From contig NW_023602073.1 of assembly GCF_014898055.3 (NCBI RefSeq), positions 81,014,678-81,078,677 on the forward strand: a stretch of DNA of 64,000 nucleotides, written 5' to 3'. This DNA comes from Talpa occidentalis. Taxonomy: Eukaryota > Chordata > Mammalia > Eulipotyphla > Talpidae. The position numbers were made by a program, and so were the translations under genes. The stretch's first letter is position 1, and each line of letters begins with the position of its first letter. A model generated the notes under the pieces. It had not been told where the DNA came from, made no database searches, and saw only the letters and a program-made list of their open reading frames with translations. Of this stretch, positions 34,861 to 48,219 are shown one piece after another.

Positions 34861-35133
34861 GGGCCTCCCCAGTAGTGCAGCACATTGAGCACAGTGCTGT
34901 GAAGCTGTCTGCAGCCTCTGCAGCGCCAGTTCGATTCCAGGCAGGCCAGGGAGATACCCACATGGCACGGCAGACCTCTCTTTTCTCGCCCACTGCTCCC
35001 CTCAGCAGTGTTTTTCAGTCAGTCCACCTGTTCTGTTCCCCATTCTATCTCTGGTGAATCCTCTCACCCTCCTGTGCCTCTGGCCTGTAGCCCAGTTCTT
35101 ATATGCATGAATAAATAAATCTTAAAAAAAAAA
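34861..35133 (+). repeat. tRNA-derived SINE, intermediate subfamily
   Basis: Plus-strand copy: gggcctccccagtagtgcag head, ccagttcgattcc B-box region, body with ctcccctcagcagtg, cttatatgcatgaataaata and an A-tail. The TSD aagatataactt lies at 34849-34860 and 35134-35145. It combines the gttcgat head of the younger type with the gcctgtagcccagttctt 3' end of the older type. Confidence 0.92.
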
Positions 35134-35145
35134 AAGATATAACTT

Positions 35146-36874
35146 GATCTAGTAACAGACACTATAATAATTTGATGTTTTCAAATGAAACTATCCCATT
35201 CTTAGGAAGTATGTTTTTTGGGTTGTCTTTTAAATCATGAATATTTTAAAAATGATACAGTTAAAATATATTCTTGTGAGATTTAACTAAGCTCCCGACT
35301 AATATGTTTCAGCTACATTCAAAAATCAGGATAGGATGGATCATAACATAGTTATACGCAATCACAAAATGTCACTAAGTTAACACTACAAAGGTTTATT
35401 TCTCAATTGTCAAAAATTTTGTGGGTCTGAATGTCATCTTAGGACCTTTACCTTCCATGTAACTACTCAGACTTCTAGCTTGATAGATGTTCCACCAACT
35501 TTCTGCTCTACTGTCTACAATAGGTGGCATCCTTGGTCAGTGCAGCAGGAAAGGAGCACTACGTTGTCTCAAACTGTCAATTAAATGCTTTGTCCTGGAA
35601 ATGATGTTATTTCTGCTCAAAGCACATTAACTAGAAATAGTCACGTGTCACTATCTAGCTACTAGAGAGCATGGAAATGCAATCTCCTTATGTATCTAGA
35701 AGGAAAGAAGAATTTGATATCCAGAAATATTAGCAGTCTCTACCCTAGCCTATAAGACATTAAAGTTCCAACAGACTCTACAATACACAATCCAGTCATT
35801 TTTCTATGTTCCCACAGATACAAAGTTTACACTTTGTGTTTTGTGTTATTATAAATGGAAACTTGTAGTGATAAATGTTTTTCTCTCAGTATTAAAAATA
35901 TGATATGAAGAAGTTTGTGGAATGATGTTGTACAATGTAAGGACACTATTAAAAAGCCATGCAGATGTGTACACATATCATTAATATAAAATTCCCCGTA
36001 TATTATTTTAATGTCTAATCAGAAAGGTTTTTACTTCAAGACATCCATAAATGTCAAGAAGTTAAATAAAACTCTGCTTTTGCATGTATACACAAACTTA
36101 TTGAACAGCTTAACATTTCTGCTCAACGTTAGCCCATACTAATTCTACAGGGCTTTTTCATTTCCCAGGGTAGTTTTCTCCAGAGAGATCTTGCAGTTGC
36201 TACAGCTGTTCCTGCTGAATGAGAATGTTATTATATTCATGGTAACAGATGTTATACCTGAAGGTTCATCTTTTATTTTCAGGAAAATTTCACTCCAGAA
36301 CAGGAAGTTTTATGAAACATCAAAAATTTTACAAAATAAATGATGAACCTCAAATGTATACTATTTCATTAAAAAAAGACATACTTTAATTTCACAAAGT
36401 TAAAGCAATTAATCAAAGTTGATGACCATTTCAAAACCTTCAAAATAGTACTACAGAAAATAAATAGGCATTGAGATATACTGACTTCAAATCTGGAATC
36501 ACCTGCATGCAGAATCTCTCTTTTTAAATTAAGTATACCTGGTCTTAAGTTCTAATTGTAATTAGAGACAGAGAATTGACCACGTTTTTATGCCTAGTTG
36601 TTTTATTCTTGGGTGTGATTGAAGTCTCACACTTACCCACTTAACTATGACAGGGGATACATGATTTTTTAACTAAATATTCAAAAGAAAGGAGTGCATA
36701 TGTGTATTTCTTAAAATTAATCCTGTCATATCGTAACATATTATGCATCTGAAACCTTTGATGACATTTTAGAGGAAGTCAAAATGAAAATAATTCAGAG
36801 CCCATTAGGCAGTTTATGTTTAATTACCTCATTCAGCAAGTGTTACTAAGCGCTTTTGCTTGCTTCTTTGTCAG
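35146..36874. other. Unassigned; possible ancient repeat at 35360-35740
   Basis: 35360-35740 contains aaaggtttatttctcaattg, gtgggtctgaatgtcatc and a later tagcagtctctacc, a layout seen in ancient eutherian repeats, but I cannot name the family. The rest is AT-rich without recognisable features. Confidence 0.4.
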
Positions 36875-37040
36875 GTGGCATTCCATATGAGCATCTTTGG
36901 AAAGACTCAGAGAAGAAGGTTATATTCCTGATAGGACAAAGCCTTGGCATTCTTATGTGTCTGCCAGTCAATGGCTGCAGCAGCCCTTGGGAAGAAAGCA
37001 TGACCTTGAGCAAGGCAATTAGTAGCTCTCTGGAAAGTGG
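36875..37040 (+). other. Candidate exon bounded by good splice signals
   Basis: A pyrimidine-rich acceptor (cttttgcttgcttctttgtc then ag) precedes a 166-base block that ends at gtgagtaca, a strong donor. One frame is open throughout (54 full codons), including FLIGQSLGILMCLPVNG, which is hydrophobic. The other two frames stop. The family is not recognised. The segment gcatgaccttgagcaaggca has slight likeness to the MIR core, so an exonised or merely ancient repeat is possible. The open frame runs on into the donor and stops there (tga within gggtgagt). Confidence 0.2.
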
Positions 37041-40000
37041 GTGAGTACATCCTTCAGTCCTGGAGGAGAGAACCAATCAACACAGAGTCCATTTGATCCC
37101 CTCCCTCAAAGAATATGAGCATAAATATGTAGTGTGTATAACACACAACCTTACTTGTAGTTCTGGTTTTAACTTCTTATTCTTTGTAATCAGGAGATTG
37201 GTAAAATTTCTGCAAGATAAATCTTAGCTCTGTTTTGGTTTGAATCATCCCTCTTTTATGTTTCCATTCTCTGGTAAAGATGAGTAATATCTTCACAAAT
37301 TAGCACTGAAAAATGTGAATTCAACTATAACCTGAATGCCCTTTTTTTTTTTTTTTGCAATTGTACAATAATAAAAACTGTGCTGCTACATTCACTGCAT
37401 CTTATTGGGGTACAAGAAAATGTATATAATACAGTATTCACAAAAATTTTGAGATGAGGAGTAATATTATATTCCATTTAGAAGCATGTTAATAAAAGTG
37501 ATTTAAGTATAGTGTCATGAAGAATGGTATTGCACAAACTTATCTGAAGCAGATACTTCATATTACTTTGAGGAGAATCATGTGAATTTGTCTATATCAG
37601 TTACTACATGTAATTTTAAACGACTTTTTAATCTTTCTGTGGATTCAACTACTTTTGGTTCAAGATATTATTAAGGGTTGTTCAAATATGATATAAGTGA
37701 ATGGAGATGTTGAAAACTGTTGTAACTGCATTTAATTCTGCCATTGTCTTACAAAAAGTCACCCTTCAGGGGGCCTGACCTCCAGGATATGTTTTCCATG
37801 CGTAAAGGAACAGGAGATAATAGAGCTTTTAATACAGCCATTCAGAAACTAACAGAGCATTTTAGACCTCAGAAAAAATGTTCCCTCTGAGAGACATATG
37901 TTCAGGAAGATAGCTGGAGAGCATGGTTCGCCTGTTGATTCTCTGACTAACAATCTGATCACCTAGTCTCATCATAGGATGTAAGGCCTTAAAATCACAC
38001 CATGCTTTGGAATCAAATGAGTAGTGGATTCATTTTGTGAGACTATGCCATATTAAGACGAGTGGTATAAAATTTTATTCCATGTGGGTATGTGATTTTT
38101 TAGCCATGAGGGCAGTATTCCAGCAACATAGATATATATTCCACAGTAAATTCTGCAAATCAAAAAGAAAAAAAGCAACAAGGCCCAGTAAAAGTTCTAT
38201 CATCAATTTTTAGATTTTTAAGACACATTTTATCTAACAATATAATTGATGGTTTGGGCAGTGTGTTTGAGACTGCTTGGCAACTGGAAAATTAAAGTTA
38301 CTTTTACATCTGCAATATCTGCAAACATAAGAAATTTCATGCTATGTACTGAATTACTTGATGTAAATAAACTTGTGCAAATGTTATTGAATGAGAGTCA
38401 CTTGACCAAGTCAGAAATGCAGTCTGAATTTAGAAATGTTCTTCCAAAGTATAAAATATTCATGTTTCTAAATAGTGCAGAGGAGATTTTTATATTTTGT
38501 ATAATATTTTCTAGTCCTATCAAGAAAGACTTCAAATAAACCAGTAAATAATTTGTAAAGCCCACCCAAATGACCTTCATGAGTTGTATTTCTAGATAGG
38601 AGGAACCTATATGAATGAAGAGAATATAACTCTCAGAACAAAATCCACAGCAAACAAAATACTATCAAGCGATATAAGGTCAAAGAAACTTATTGAAGGG
38701 CTTAAATGATTTTGCTATTTACTCTGTGGGACAGTATTTCCAATAAAGTTATATAAATTTTTAAGGCAAAATCACCTACCTGTCAAGTGCCTGGCTTCTT
38801 CCTTGCACTTGGCTAATATATCAAGGCAAAAAAATTGCTGCTACTCAAGATCATTGTGAAAGAAGAAACGCAGACCCCAAGATTTCAGGAAAAGGAGAGG
38901 GCAGCAGCTTGGGTGGAGACTCCAGGAGTTTCCCCATACTTCAGTAAGTGGGTTAAGAATCTCTGACTACAATTTGATTAATTTGATGATTGCTCTAGAG
39001 AATTGTTCATTGGGACTACTCAAGTGTCTTTGTAATAAGCATCGCAAGAAATACAGTAACTAACCAAACCTCATTCCTCAGAATAATAGCTGTAGCCAGA
39101 AGTAGGACTTTGGGGAAAAATAAGAAAAATAATTTTTGAGTTAATTTGAACAAGTTGAATACTGCTGGGCCTCAAATTTTATGGATCAGGTTGATGAGTT
39201 TTAATTGACCACTGGCATGTGTTGTGGGCTTTTTCCCTTCTATTTTTAAATGGAATCTGTCACTTATAATTAAAAATAGGAAAATTTCTCATAATATCTC
39301 TTTAAAAAGTTAGGTTTCTGACTTTCATGTAACAACACTGAATCAACATTACCAGACTGTATAATTAATTCATGCTATTCCCATCCAGAAGAACATGTTT
39401 CTTCAGTTTGTCTTGTTCCCCAAACTGCTACTCATATTCACAACACAAATTCACCAACAAAGGGTCAATTATGTTCGTGAAAATTACCATTTTGGGTTGT
39501 TTTTATAATCAGCTGCTTCCCTCTTTGTTAACCTGCCTGCACCCTATCATCTTTGTGTCAACTACAGGTTGAAAATAAGAGAATATGGAACAAATATTCC
39601 TAGTGTCAACTTTGAAATGAACAGAAATAGAAATTTCTTTACAGACTGAAACTAATATGGATTTTACAGCTCAACCTTGAATTGAAATCAGAATGTTTTT
39701 GAGCTAAAGAGGGGATAGAGTATATCGGCACTTTTAAGAAAGTCTGTGAAACTAATGGTTGAAATTGGCTTATTTACTATGGATTTCCCCCTGAGGAATG
39801 CTCTGTTGGAGATTAAAAAATATGCATAATGAGGATTACCACTTATAATTTGATTTAGATTTCCATATGTTCCCATATGTTAGGCAGGTGGGCAAGTGAG
39901 ATTGATATTATTTTACTTTTTTACCATTATATGGAAATAGCAGTCATTAATCAAATTTTTCTAAGTATTATTTTTAGATAATATATAAAATGTGGAGTCT

Positions 40001-40519
40001 TAATAATTCTCAGAGTGGCATTGATATAATGCAGAAAACATAAGATTAAGTCTTGCCTGAAATAAAAAAAATTGTATATAAGTATTTTCTTCACTTTGCA
40101 AGTTCCTGGATGACAACTGTACAGTCTTTGCAATGTTTAATGGAAGAGAGTAACAAGTAATTGTCCAATGTAGGCTAATTCTGGAATATATTTATTATAT
40201 TCATTTATTTGTCTCCAGTACTTATTTGATCCATTACATAATCTTATAACACAGAACTAGAAAATATATAGATAATAAAACAAAATGGAATTTTGAAAAA
40301 ATTAGGGTATGAAAAATATTTTTAATTTCCTTAAGATAAAATACTATGCAAAATAAAATGCACCGTGTTCTCCCCTCTTAAAAGCACTTTATGGAATCTC
40401 TTTCACACAGTCAGTCTTTTCCAAAAGTGGGCACTCTGTGCCCAGCTCACTAAAAGTGGCTAAGTTGGAACTCTTTTCTCTGCAGTATAAAGTTAAGGGG
40501 GAGGGGGTAGATATTTATT

Positions 40520-40547
40520 GAGTTCTAACAACATTTTGTTAGAACTC
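40520..40547. repeat. Perfect 12-base inverted repeat with 4-base loop
   Basis: gagttctaacaa, then the loop catt, then ttgttagaactc. The arms are exactly complementary. Confidence 0.9.
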
Positions 40548-41095
40548 ATAACAGAGCGATATCAACATAGGTCGATTTTTCTATGATTAACAATAATGTT
40601 AGGAAATCCAGAAGACTTTATAAACCACAAAAATTTCACAAGATAGTACCTAGTCTATTTTCTAGGCAGCAGAAGAGGGGCAGTATATTGGAAAATTTTC
40701 TCCAGGAAGTGCTACGATCACTACATTACTGCAATTCTGATATTCTAGTGTCAATAGAATTGTGGATGAATATTCCACTTTAAATGTATTAATAAAATTT
40801 ATAACAAAGGTTGGCTTCCTCAACCCTGTATTAGCAATCTCCTTACCTGTGATAGACATTTATCCCAGAAAATCATCATTCCTGGCTGTTACCTGAAGCT
40901 GGGCTCAGTAGAAACAAGTTCTGTAAACCTTTCAAAGCCATATCTAAACCACAGAAAGCAGGAATGTGGAAGAAGGAACAGACCAGATTTGAGAAAGCTT
41001 TGACCAAGAGCACCACAATCGTAAGGATCAGGAAACCTTCTAGAGGTTCTAGCTGATAGGAGGCAAACTCTGTGAGGCCACACAAAACAAAGCTT

Positions 41096-41135
41096 GGAAG
41101 ATAATAGCTTTGTGGGGAAGATAATAGCTCTGTGG
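41096..41135 (+). repeat. Two-copy tandem duplication of 20 bases
   Basis: ggaagataatagctttgtgg is followed at once by ggaagataatagctctgtgg, with a single T/C difference. Confidence 0.9.
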
Positions 41136-42301
41136 CCAAGCAGATACCTTAAAGAACAAAGTCTTAGAAAATAACCTAACTTACTGTCTCAAAGTCAGAT
41201 CAAATTTCTTAAAACTTGTCAGTAAATATCCCTGGGTAGATTGAGATGAAGGGAGTTTCTGAAGTCTGTGGAATCAGACTTAGGGGTCGCTAGAGTTAAG
41301 GAGAATAAAGGTAGCTAAAGGCCATAGAAAGAGCACACCTCTCCAAAGAGAGGTTGGGGAGAAATACAAATGTGAAATATGTCTCTTTTGTTTCCAGAAC
41401 AGCAAGTGGTGTTTTCATTGTCCTGTATGAAGTTTCTGTATGATGAGCTCTATGTATTTATATATTTTGGGTAATGTCCATAACTGGTTCTATACTGGCC
41501 ATGAGATATTCTGTAGAAAAACTTCATTGTATAAAGCCCATGTTTAAGAGGAAGTCCTTTCAGTTGGTATGAAACTACTGTAAAGCCTCTTAGTCGTTTG
41601 GTAAACACAGAGCCCTCAATTTCTCTCCCTCTGGAGAATGAAGGTCTTTCATTTTGAGGTATGTGGCCATAAACATTTGAGGTTTAGGGGACCCAAAAAT
41701 TTATTAATGTTCTTCAATGAAACCAACCTTCATGTAAACAAGTGCCCACCAATCCCTCCATGAGATGAACCAGGTTTGCAAAATACCAAGGCATCAAATA
41801 AATGGTATAACTCATGTTTTTCTGCATCAAATCTAATTACATTTCCTCATGAAGAACGATGAGAACGGAAAGTTTTCATAGCCATAGGAGATGCTTGTTG
41901 CCCTGAGCTAGTGGACAGGCTTCTGTCCACATCCTCTTTAAAATTGCTTACAATTATCTGAACCCCTTCTGTACTGCTTGCATACTGCTGTGGCCTGAGC
42001 ATTTATATCTTTTCAAATTCAACTTAAGTAATAGAAAGTTCCTTCTTCTATGGCAGGTGAGACCCAGGTCTCACCTGGTTCCTGTGCAGCCCACTGTGTA
42101 GGGGGTTGTTTTATTAAAGATACTGCTCCTTTCACATTAACCAGAAAACCTTTTTTTTAAACCTGTTGTTCATGGCTAGGCTTTTATTTTTTACTGTATT
42201 AATCATCTTTTCTTATAGAATTTGATTTTGGCCAACAGGAGGCAGTTAATACTATTGCATGTTTTATGCAAAACAAGAAATTGATATTAATTGCTAGTGA
42301 T

Positions 42302-42354
42302 ATTGCTTTTAAGCAATTAAACAAAGTAAACAACAATTGCTTTTAAGCAATTAA
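42302..42354. repeat. Palindrome present twice as a direct repeat
   Basis: attgcttttaagcaattaa occurs at 42302-42320 and again at 42336-42354. Each copy contains complementary arms attgctt and aagcaat around tt. The 15-base spacer is acaaagtaaacaaca. Confidence 0.9.
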
Positions 42355-42728
42355 TATATAATGCTGGAATTATATATAATCATTTTTGTAGGATTTTTAC
42401 TAGACTTACATTCTTAATTCTAATCTGATTTCTGTACATTGTAAATAAAAGCAATTCAATATAATGAAAAATAATAAAAGCATTTTCTCTATGTGTCTAC
42501 ATGTATTTAACTATATTCCTGTCAGTTTTTAGAACTTATTAAATGACATTTTTGAGGTGTGAAATAAATATTCTCATCCATTTGCAATTTTTGGTTAATA
42601 TTTCACACTAAATGAAACTTTAGCTTGAAACAACTTAAAATTGCATCAATTTTTATATTTGCAGCGAATGACAGATTACTTGAACAGTATAACATGCCTT
42701 TTGCCTTAAGAAAACAGAATGGACTTTT

Positions 42729-43006
42729 TTTTTAAAGATTTATTTATTTATGCATACAAGAGCTCAAGTGTAGGCCAGAGGAGTTGGGGGTTGGGGGTGT
42801 GGTGGTGAGAGGATTCACCAGAGACAGAATATGAAGCAGAACAGGCAGACCTACTGAAATACATGCTGAGGGAGCATTGGGCGAGACAGGTGAGGTCTGC
42901 TGTGCCATGTGGGTTAGCTCCCTAGTTGAGGATCCAACTTGTGCTGCAGTGGCTGTGGATAGCTTTATAGTGCTGATGCTTAACCCTTGCATCACCAGGG
43001 AGGCCC
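42729..43006 (-). repeat. tRNA-derived SINE, older subfamily
   Basis: Minus-strand copy: aaagatttatttatttatgc then atacaagagctc start, a G-rich insertion-like stretch (gttgggggttgggggtgtgg) near 42786, the body, and the head ending atcaccagggaggccc. The flanks agaaaacagaatgg and agaaacagaataac are a decayed TSD. The many differences from other copies mark it as old. Confidence 0.85.
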
Positions 43007-43021
43007 AGAAACAGAATAACC

Positions 43022-46000
43022 TTTTGATCCTATTTTATATAATGCACTAAGGATGAAATTAAGCATGTTCTATTAAATTATAAAATCTGTAATTTTATAA
43101 ATGAATTTTATAAATGAATATCATAGTAATATTATTATAATATTTATATTTTATTATCATAAATAACTTATTTATTGGTCATGCATCATTCCAGTATTCA
43201 ATGCAATTATACACTCGTAAGGTCTAATTTATGTCACTCATAATAAACTTGTCTCTGCAAAAGTCAGAAGCAAAACTATCACATTACAAACATAAAAAGT
43301 ATATTTCCAAATAAGCTAAATCCATTCATTAAATGTAATACATTTGTGACACTTGGAAAATATAAATAGCTATTTCAATATGACAATAAATCAAGCATTT
43401 ATTGGACACATATGAGTTTCAATTTCTCTTCTTGTTTTACATAAAAGAGTTACTCCAATTTTAACAAGAGATATATACAAATCAAAAAATAAACCTCCCT
43501 TCCCCTTTGAAGGTGTAAGTAGCTACGTTATGGAGAGAGGATGGAAAGTTCTGTTTACTTTGGTTCTTTTTGCACACTGTTCTTATTCCCAGTGTGGAGT
43601 TCAAAGTAAACAACAATTGAGAAGGGAATTTTCACAGAGAATGCCACTAGACAGACTTTAAAGTGTAATGGCCTATCCTTTATTTGAAGTTTCTAAGACA
43701 GTCTGAAAAAAGCGTGAATCCAAATGTGAACTGGGAATCAATTGTATATAAATGTTATATAGAAAATCATTAAGAATTACCTTTAAATACTGTAAAGATT
43801 TTAGAACATTCTGAAGGGAGGAAAAAAATGTCTGTAAAAGACAAGTAAAAAAACAATATTTTTTGAATAGCATTGAATCGAGGAATAGAATTGAATCGAG
43901 GAACCCTTTTTATAGGGTCTATATAAAGGAACACATTTTCATAAACTACCGATGATGTATATGCTGAAATGCTTAGGGGTAAAGTATACTGATATCTGCA
44001 CTTATTTGTGCTCCTTGAGAAAAACCAAGGTGAATGAGGTGAAAAAACAAGGTGAATTAGATGGGTAAAAGAACAAAGAGAAATATAGTAAAGGAAATAC
44101 AGTAAAATATTGAAATTATAAAATCTGGTTAGTCTGTTCTTGGAAATTTACCGATTTTTCTTTCAACCTTTACGTTTGTTTGAAAATGTTATAATAAAAT
44201 TGTGATATAAAAGGATGTTACTACTTTCTAATTTTATGACAATTATTGAAATTTTACAAATAAAAGATGGGAGGATGACAGTTATGGTATGTTCATGACA
44301 AAGTCACAAATAAATCCGAACATAAGCTTTCCTGAGTATAGTGGATTCACATTAACTGGGATATTTTCCAGTTCACCAGATTTTAATAATTCAAAAATTG
44401 CAGATGAGCTTAAATGAGGAATTTGTTGAAGGCGGATAAGAAAACTAAAGTTGACCACACATGAAGGGTGATATTATTGCTAGCCCTTACAGTATTTTCT
44501 GCAATTTGAAACAATAAGAATGGCTGTCCATGGTATTGGTACCAAGCTGCCACTTCTGGGATTCTACATAAAACTATATTGCTGGGAAAATATAAAAATA
44601 TTTTAAAGATTCTCACAAACTGCTTTTAACAGGCAGACAAATTGATAATATATAATATGCACAAATAATTTGCCTAGTTCCTTATAACTGAGAGAAGGGG
44701 TATTTGAATATTACCATAGAATGGAATCGGTATCATTGCAATTTTTGATCTTAAGGACATACTGAAAAAGTAAATTAGTTAGGTATATATTGAGTAAAAG
44801 TCATTTTTTGCTATTGTTTATCATTCACTGGTCTACTGTTTTTACCACTAAATCTTCCTAATTATTCTCTCTTCACTCAAGCTATCATATAATATGTTTA
44901 CAGTGGGAATCAGGAGAGTCATTTTCCATAAAAATTAAGTCCCTTGGAACTGTATTGAAAATTGGTTTCCAAATTTCAAAATTAATCTTTTGTTAATATC
45001 TGCTCTTATGCTCTCGTTTTGATAAACATATTGTTCCAGTCCCTTAAAAGTACCCACAGAATCTTGGCAGATTACTGTTCCATTTTTAATTCTGTAAATT
45101 AAAAATCAAAATTTCTATTTCTCAACAACTAGATGAAAATATATATAATTAAATTGAGAATTTCCAGTGTTCTTGATATCACATTTTCTTCTTTATAATC
45201 TAGGTTGTAGAGAACTCTCTAAGTCTTCTTACTTGGCCTCAGATACTCTGAATCTTGTCAGAAGCTGAGCTGTGGTTAACTGAGATATATGGGATCCTCT
45301 TGGGAATGGTTCTTAAAGCACAATTTAGGGAAGAGAGTATTCATTTTTCACAGATCGCACATATTCCCAGAGATTGTATTGTAAGTGACTAGGACATGGT
45401 ACATGTGCTCTGTTTAAAGTCTGCCTTGTTAAGTTTTGTACTGCTTTAAGTAGTAGATAATTCTATAATGATTTATAAAGAGCCTCTTCCAATGTAATGA
45501 AGTTATTAAAACAAAAATTAATTAAACAATAGTTTAAGATACTTTAGCATAAATAAATAAAAACATAAAAGAATAAGTAAATAGATGGCATTAAGATTCA
45601 GTCTCATCACATGTAACATTTCATAACTTTATATTTCCCTTATATTATTGATTAATAATATAGCCTTATTATTATTGATAAATCTGAAAGTCAAATATAT
45701 TAGGATTTGTTCATTATAAATCAAATAAGCTGTATTTAATTAAAAATTCAAGATATCTTGTTAGAAATGTTTGAGATTTTTATAAAACTAAAAAAACCAC
45801 TGCATATTTTATCCAATGTTTATCCAGGATTGGATGAACTCAATATTTCAGACATATTTTAAAATAGTAAATAGTAATTTTGCACATCATTCTCTAAGAC
45901 CCATCTTTTATATCTTTGATTGACATAATGTGTTTTGGAATAAAAAAAATACTTTGTTAAAACAATTTAATGTCATGACAGTCCATCTAATATCCAAAAA

Positions 46001-48219
46001 TACAAGTTCTCAGATAGAAATACTTATAGTTGTAGTTTCATTTCTAACCAAATGAACTTTAGGAAATGCTTAGAGTTAAAGATAAACCATCCCTCCTACC
46101 AGATGCTCATGGAAGAGTTGGCAATAGTATTGTCTGTTATCAACATCCCACAGATTTACTTTTCCTTTACAAAAATGTACTCACTGCCTCTGGGCATATC
46201 TACAAAACAGCAAACAAAGACAAATAAATGTTTGTTTTTAGTAAAAGAAGTATGTAACAAATTTAAATTTTTCTGCATATGTGACTAAAAATAAGTTAAT
46301 TTAAGCAGTCAAAAGGAGAGGGAAAAATTCTCCTTTCATACTGAAGGATAGAAAATAATACTTCAAATTAGGGACTTGGAAATTAGTTGACTTTCAATAT
46401 ATGTAGGTTGAATGAATGAACAAGTAAAAAATATAATGAGTAATAATACCCTTCAAGTACAGAAGTTGATTTGTTATAAACATAGTTATATCTTTATACC
46501 CTAGTAGCAAATAATGTGACAGTTGTTTTTATTTGATCCAATGAACATCATATCTCTCAAACTATAGGAGCAGGAAGTGGAGTTGACCACATCTAAACTT
46601 ATTTAGCATTGATAGAAAACAGTATTTAAAGAGTTGAAGTAGTATAGATTCTCAAAAAAAGCATTTATCGCCTCTTGGAATGAAAAATAAGAAAGGAGTG
46701 ATAGAATGTTTGCGAAAATTTATGAGTGAAGGAACTCAATTTTGCTGAAGCAGGCTGCAAAGCTAAAAAGAAAAAGCAAAGTGTTATTCTTGGGAAACAA
46801 TAATGAAAAGTAGAGAATCAGAGAAGTAGACAAGTGTCTTCATTGATTTTCTCCTTGGATTTTGATATTTTTTGATCATTTTGCATTTCAGCGGTCACTC
46901 CACTAGGTGGAAAAATAAGGATGAGGAAACATAAAACAAATTATTATGTCTAATAGTAAGCACATATTCTAACATGTAACTAGAGAGGATTTTGGACTGA
47001 CTAATATCAAAATGTAAAATGTCAAACTGATTCTATTTTATACAAATAAAAAGCAATTCCTGTTTCTCATCATCATGCAATGGTAACATTTGTTATTAAT
47101 TATAATAACAAAAATAAGGAGTAAAATACTAAAGTCAAATCAAAGAAGAGCTTGAAGCAAAAAAAGCATTTTCAATTTATTTCTAGCAAATAATGATAAA
47201 ATCATAGTTTAGCTAAAACTTTTTCTATATAATATAATTCTGTTGACCTGCTGCCAACCAGGGTCAGTGGGATACTTGATGCACCATGTAAGCTAATGGA
47301 ATTTTTTTTTCATAAAAATAACATTTACTTAAAAGAAAACTGGGCCCTTGTCACTACATGTTGGGAGATACCAAAAAGTTTAATTGTGCCTTGCCTCTAT
47401 AGATACTACTATACTATTATAAAGCTAACAAATACCCATATGATAATAGAAAGAACTGTGAGAAAGTAATGAAAAATTAAGCAGACTAAGTACATGTACT
47501 GAATAGACTAAAAGAGGTAAAAAAGAATATTTGGGGAGTATGTGTAGTAAGATTTAATGCATCACTTAATGCATCATTTAAGTTATTTTGTAAATTGATG
47601 ATCACTATCCTAGTGATTAGTGAGAAGTATATGTATTTAAAATTGATTAATATTTTGTACAGAATTTCATGTGTTAAGAAATAAAAATGATTGTACCTCT
47701 GCTTTGTGGAATTCAGTAAAATTCCACTTGAAAAGAAGTAAGGAACATTTATTAAAATGAAAAAAAAGTAAATTTCACTGACTAAACTCACATAGATTAA
47801 TGTATACAGTTGAATGCTAATTTGGCCATTTTTCAATAGGAACATTCTTTCTACTGACCAGAATTATCTGGGTACTCTAGGATACTCTTTTTGAGATAAG
47901 TTACATGTAACATTAATTTAGCCAATTAAAGTTTCCATTGTGAACAGAATAAGAGAAAAAGGAAGGAGAAAGGTCAATAAGAGGGGGGGTGGACAAAGGG
48001 AAAGGAAATGTATTGACAGAACAGAAAATGAGAAGGAAAAAGTTTCAAGTAACATTTGTACAATTTTGAAAAACTTGAATTATCTCTACCTTGGAAGAAA
48101 GAGTCCATCTTTAGTGCCTGGATTGCACACATTTCTAGACTTATCTCACTTTTCCTCACAATGCTTTCTATGCTTTGACAAGTTTCATCTCCCTTATTCT
48201 CACATTAGGATTCTGATTA
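43022..48219. other. Unassigned AT-rich DNA, no gene seen
   Basis: More than 5 kb with no recognised transposon family, exon-like block or RNA gene. The minus-strand frame of 119 codons at 47486-47845 is F/I/Y/L/N-rich and looks like chance in AT-rich sequence. A ttgaatcgaggaa motif is duplicated at 43873-43905. Confidence 0.45.

Larger units (their letters stand above)
37041..42301. other. Unassigned DNA with a hairpin and a tandem duplication
   Basis: Five kilobases without a recognised transposon family or exon-like block, apart from the two small structures listed separately (40520-40547 and 41096-41135). Open frames up to 97 codons show no motif. Confidence 0.45.

Noticed and set aside
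37320..37440. Possible inverted L1 fragment after the T-run (gcaattgtacaataataaaa, cttattggggtacaagaaaa)
   Set aside because: The likeness to the L1 ORF2 region is short and interrupted, too weak to annotate without an alignment.
47486..47845. 119-codon minus-strand frame
   Set aside because: Composition is dominated by F, I, L, Y, N and S, as expected from AT-rich DNA read without stops. No motif, splice pair or neighbour supports a gene.
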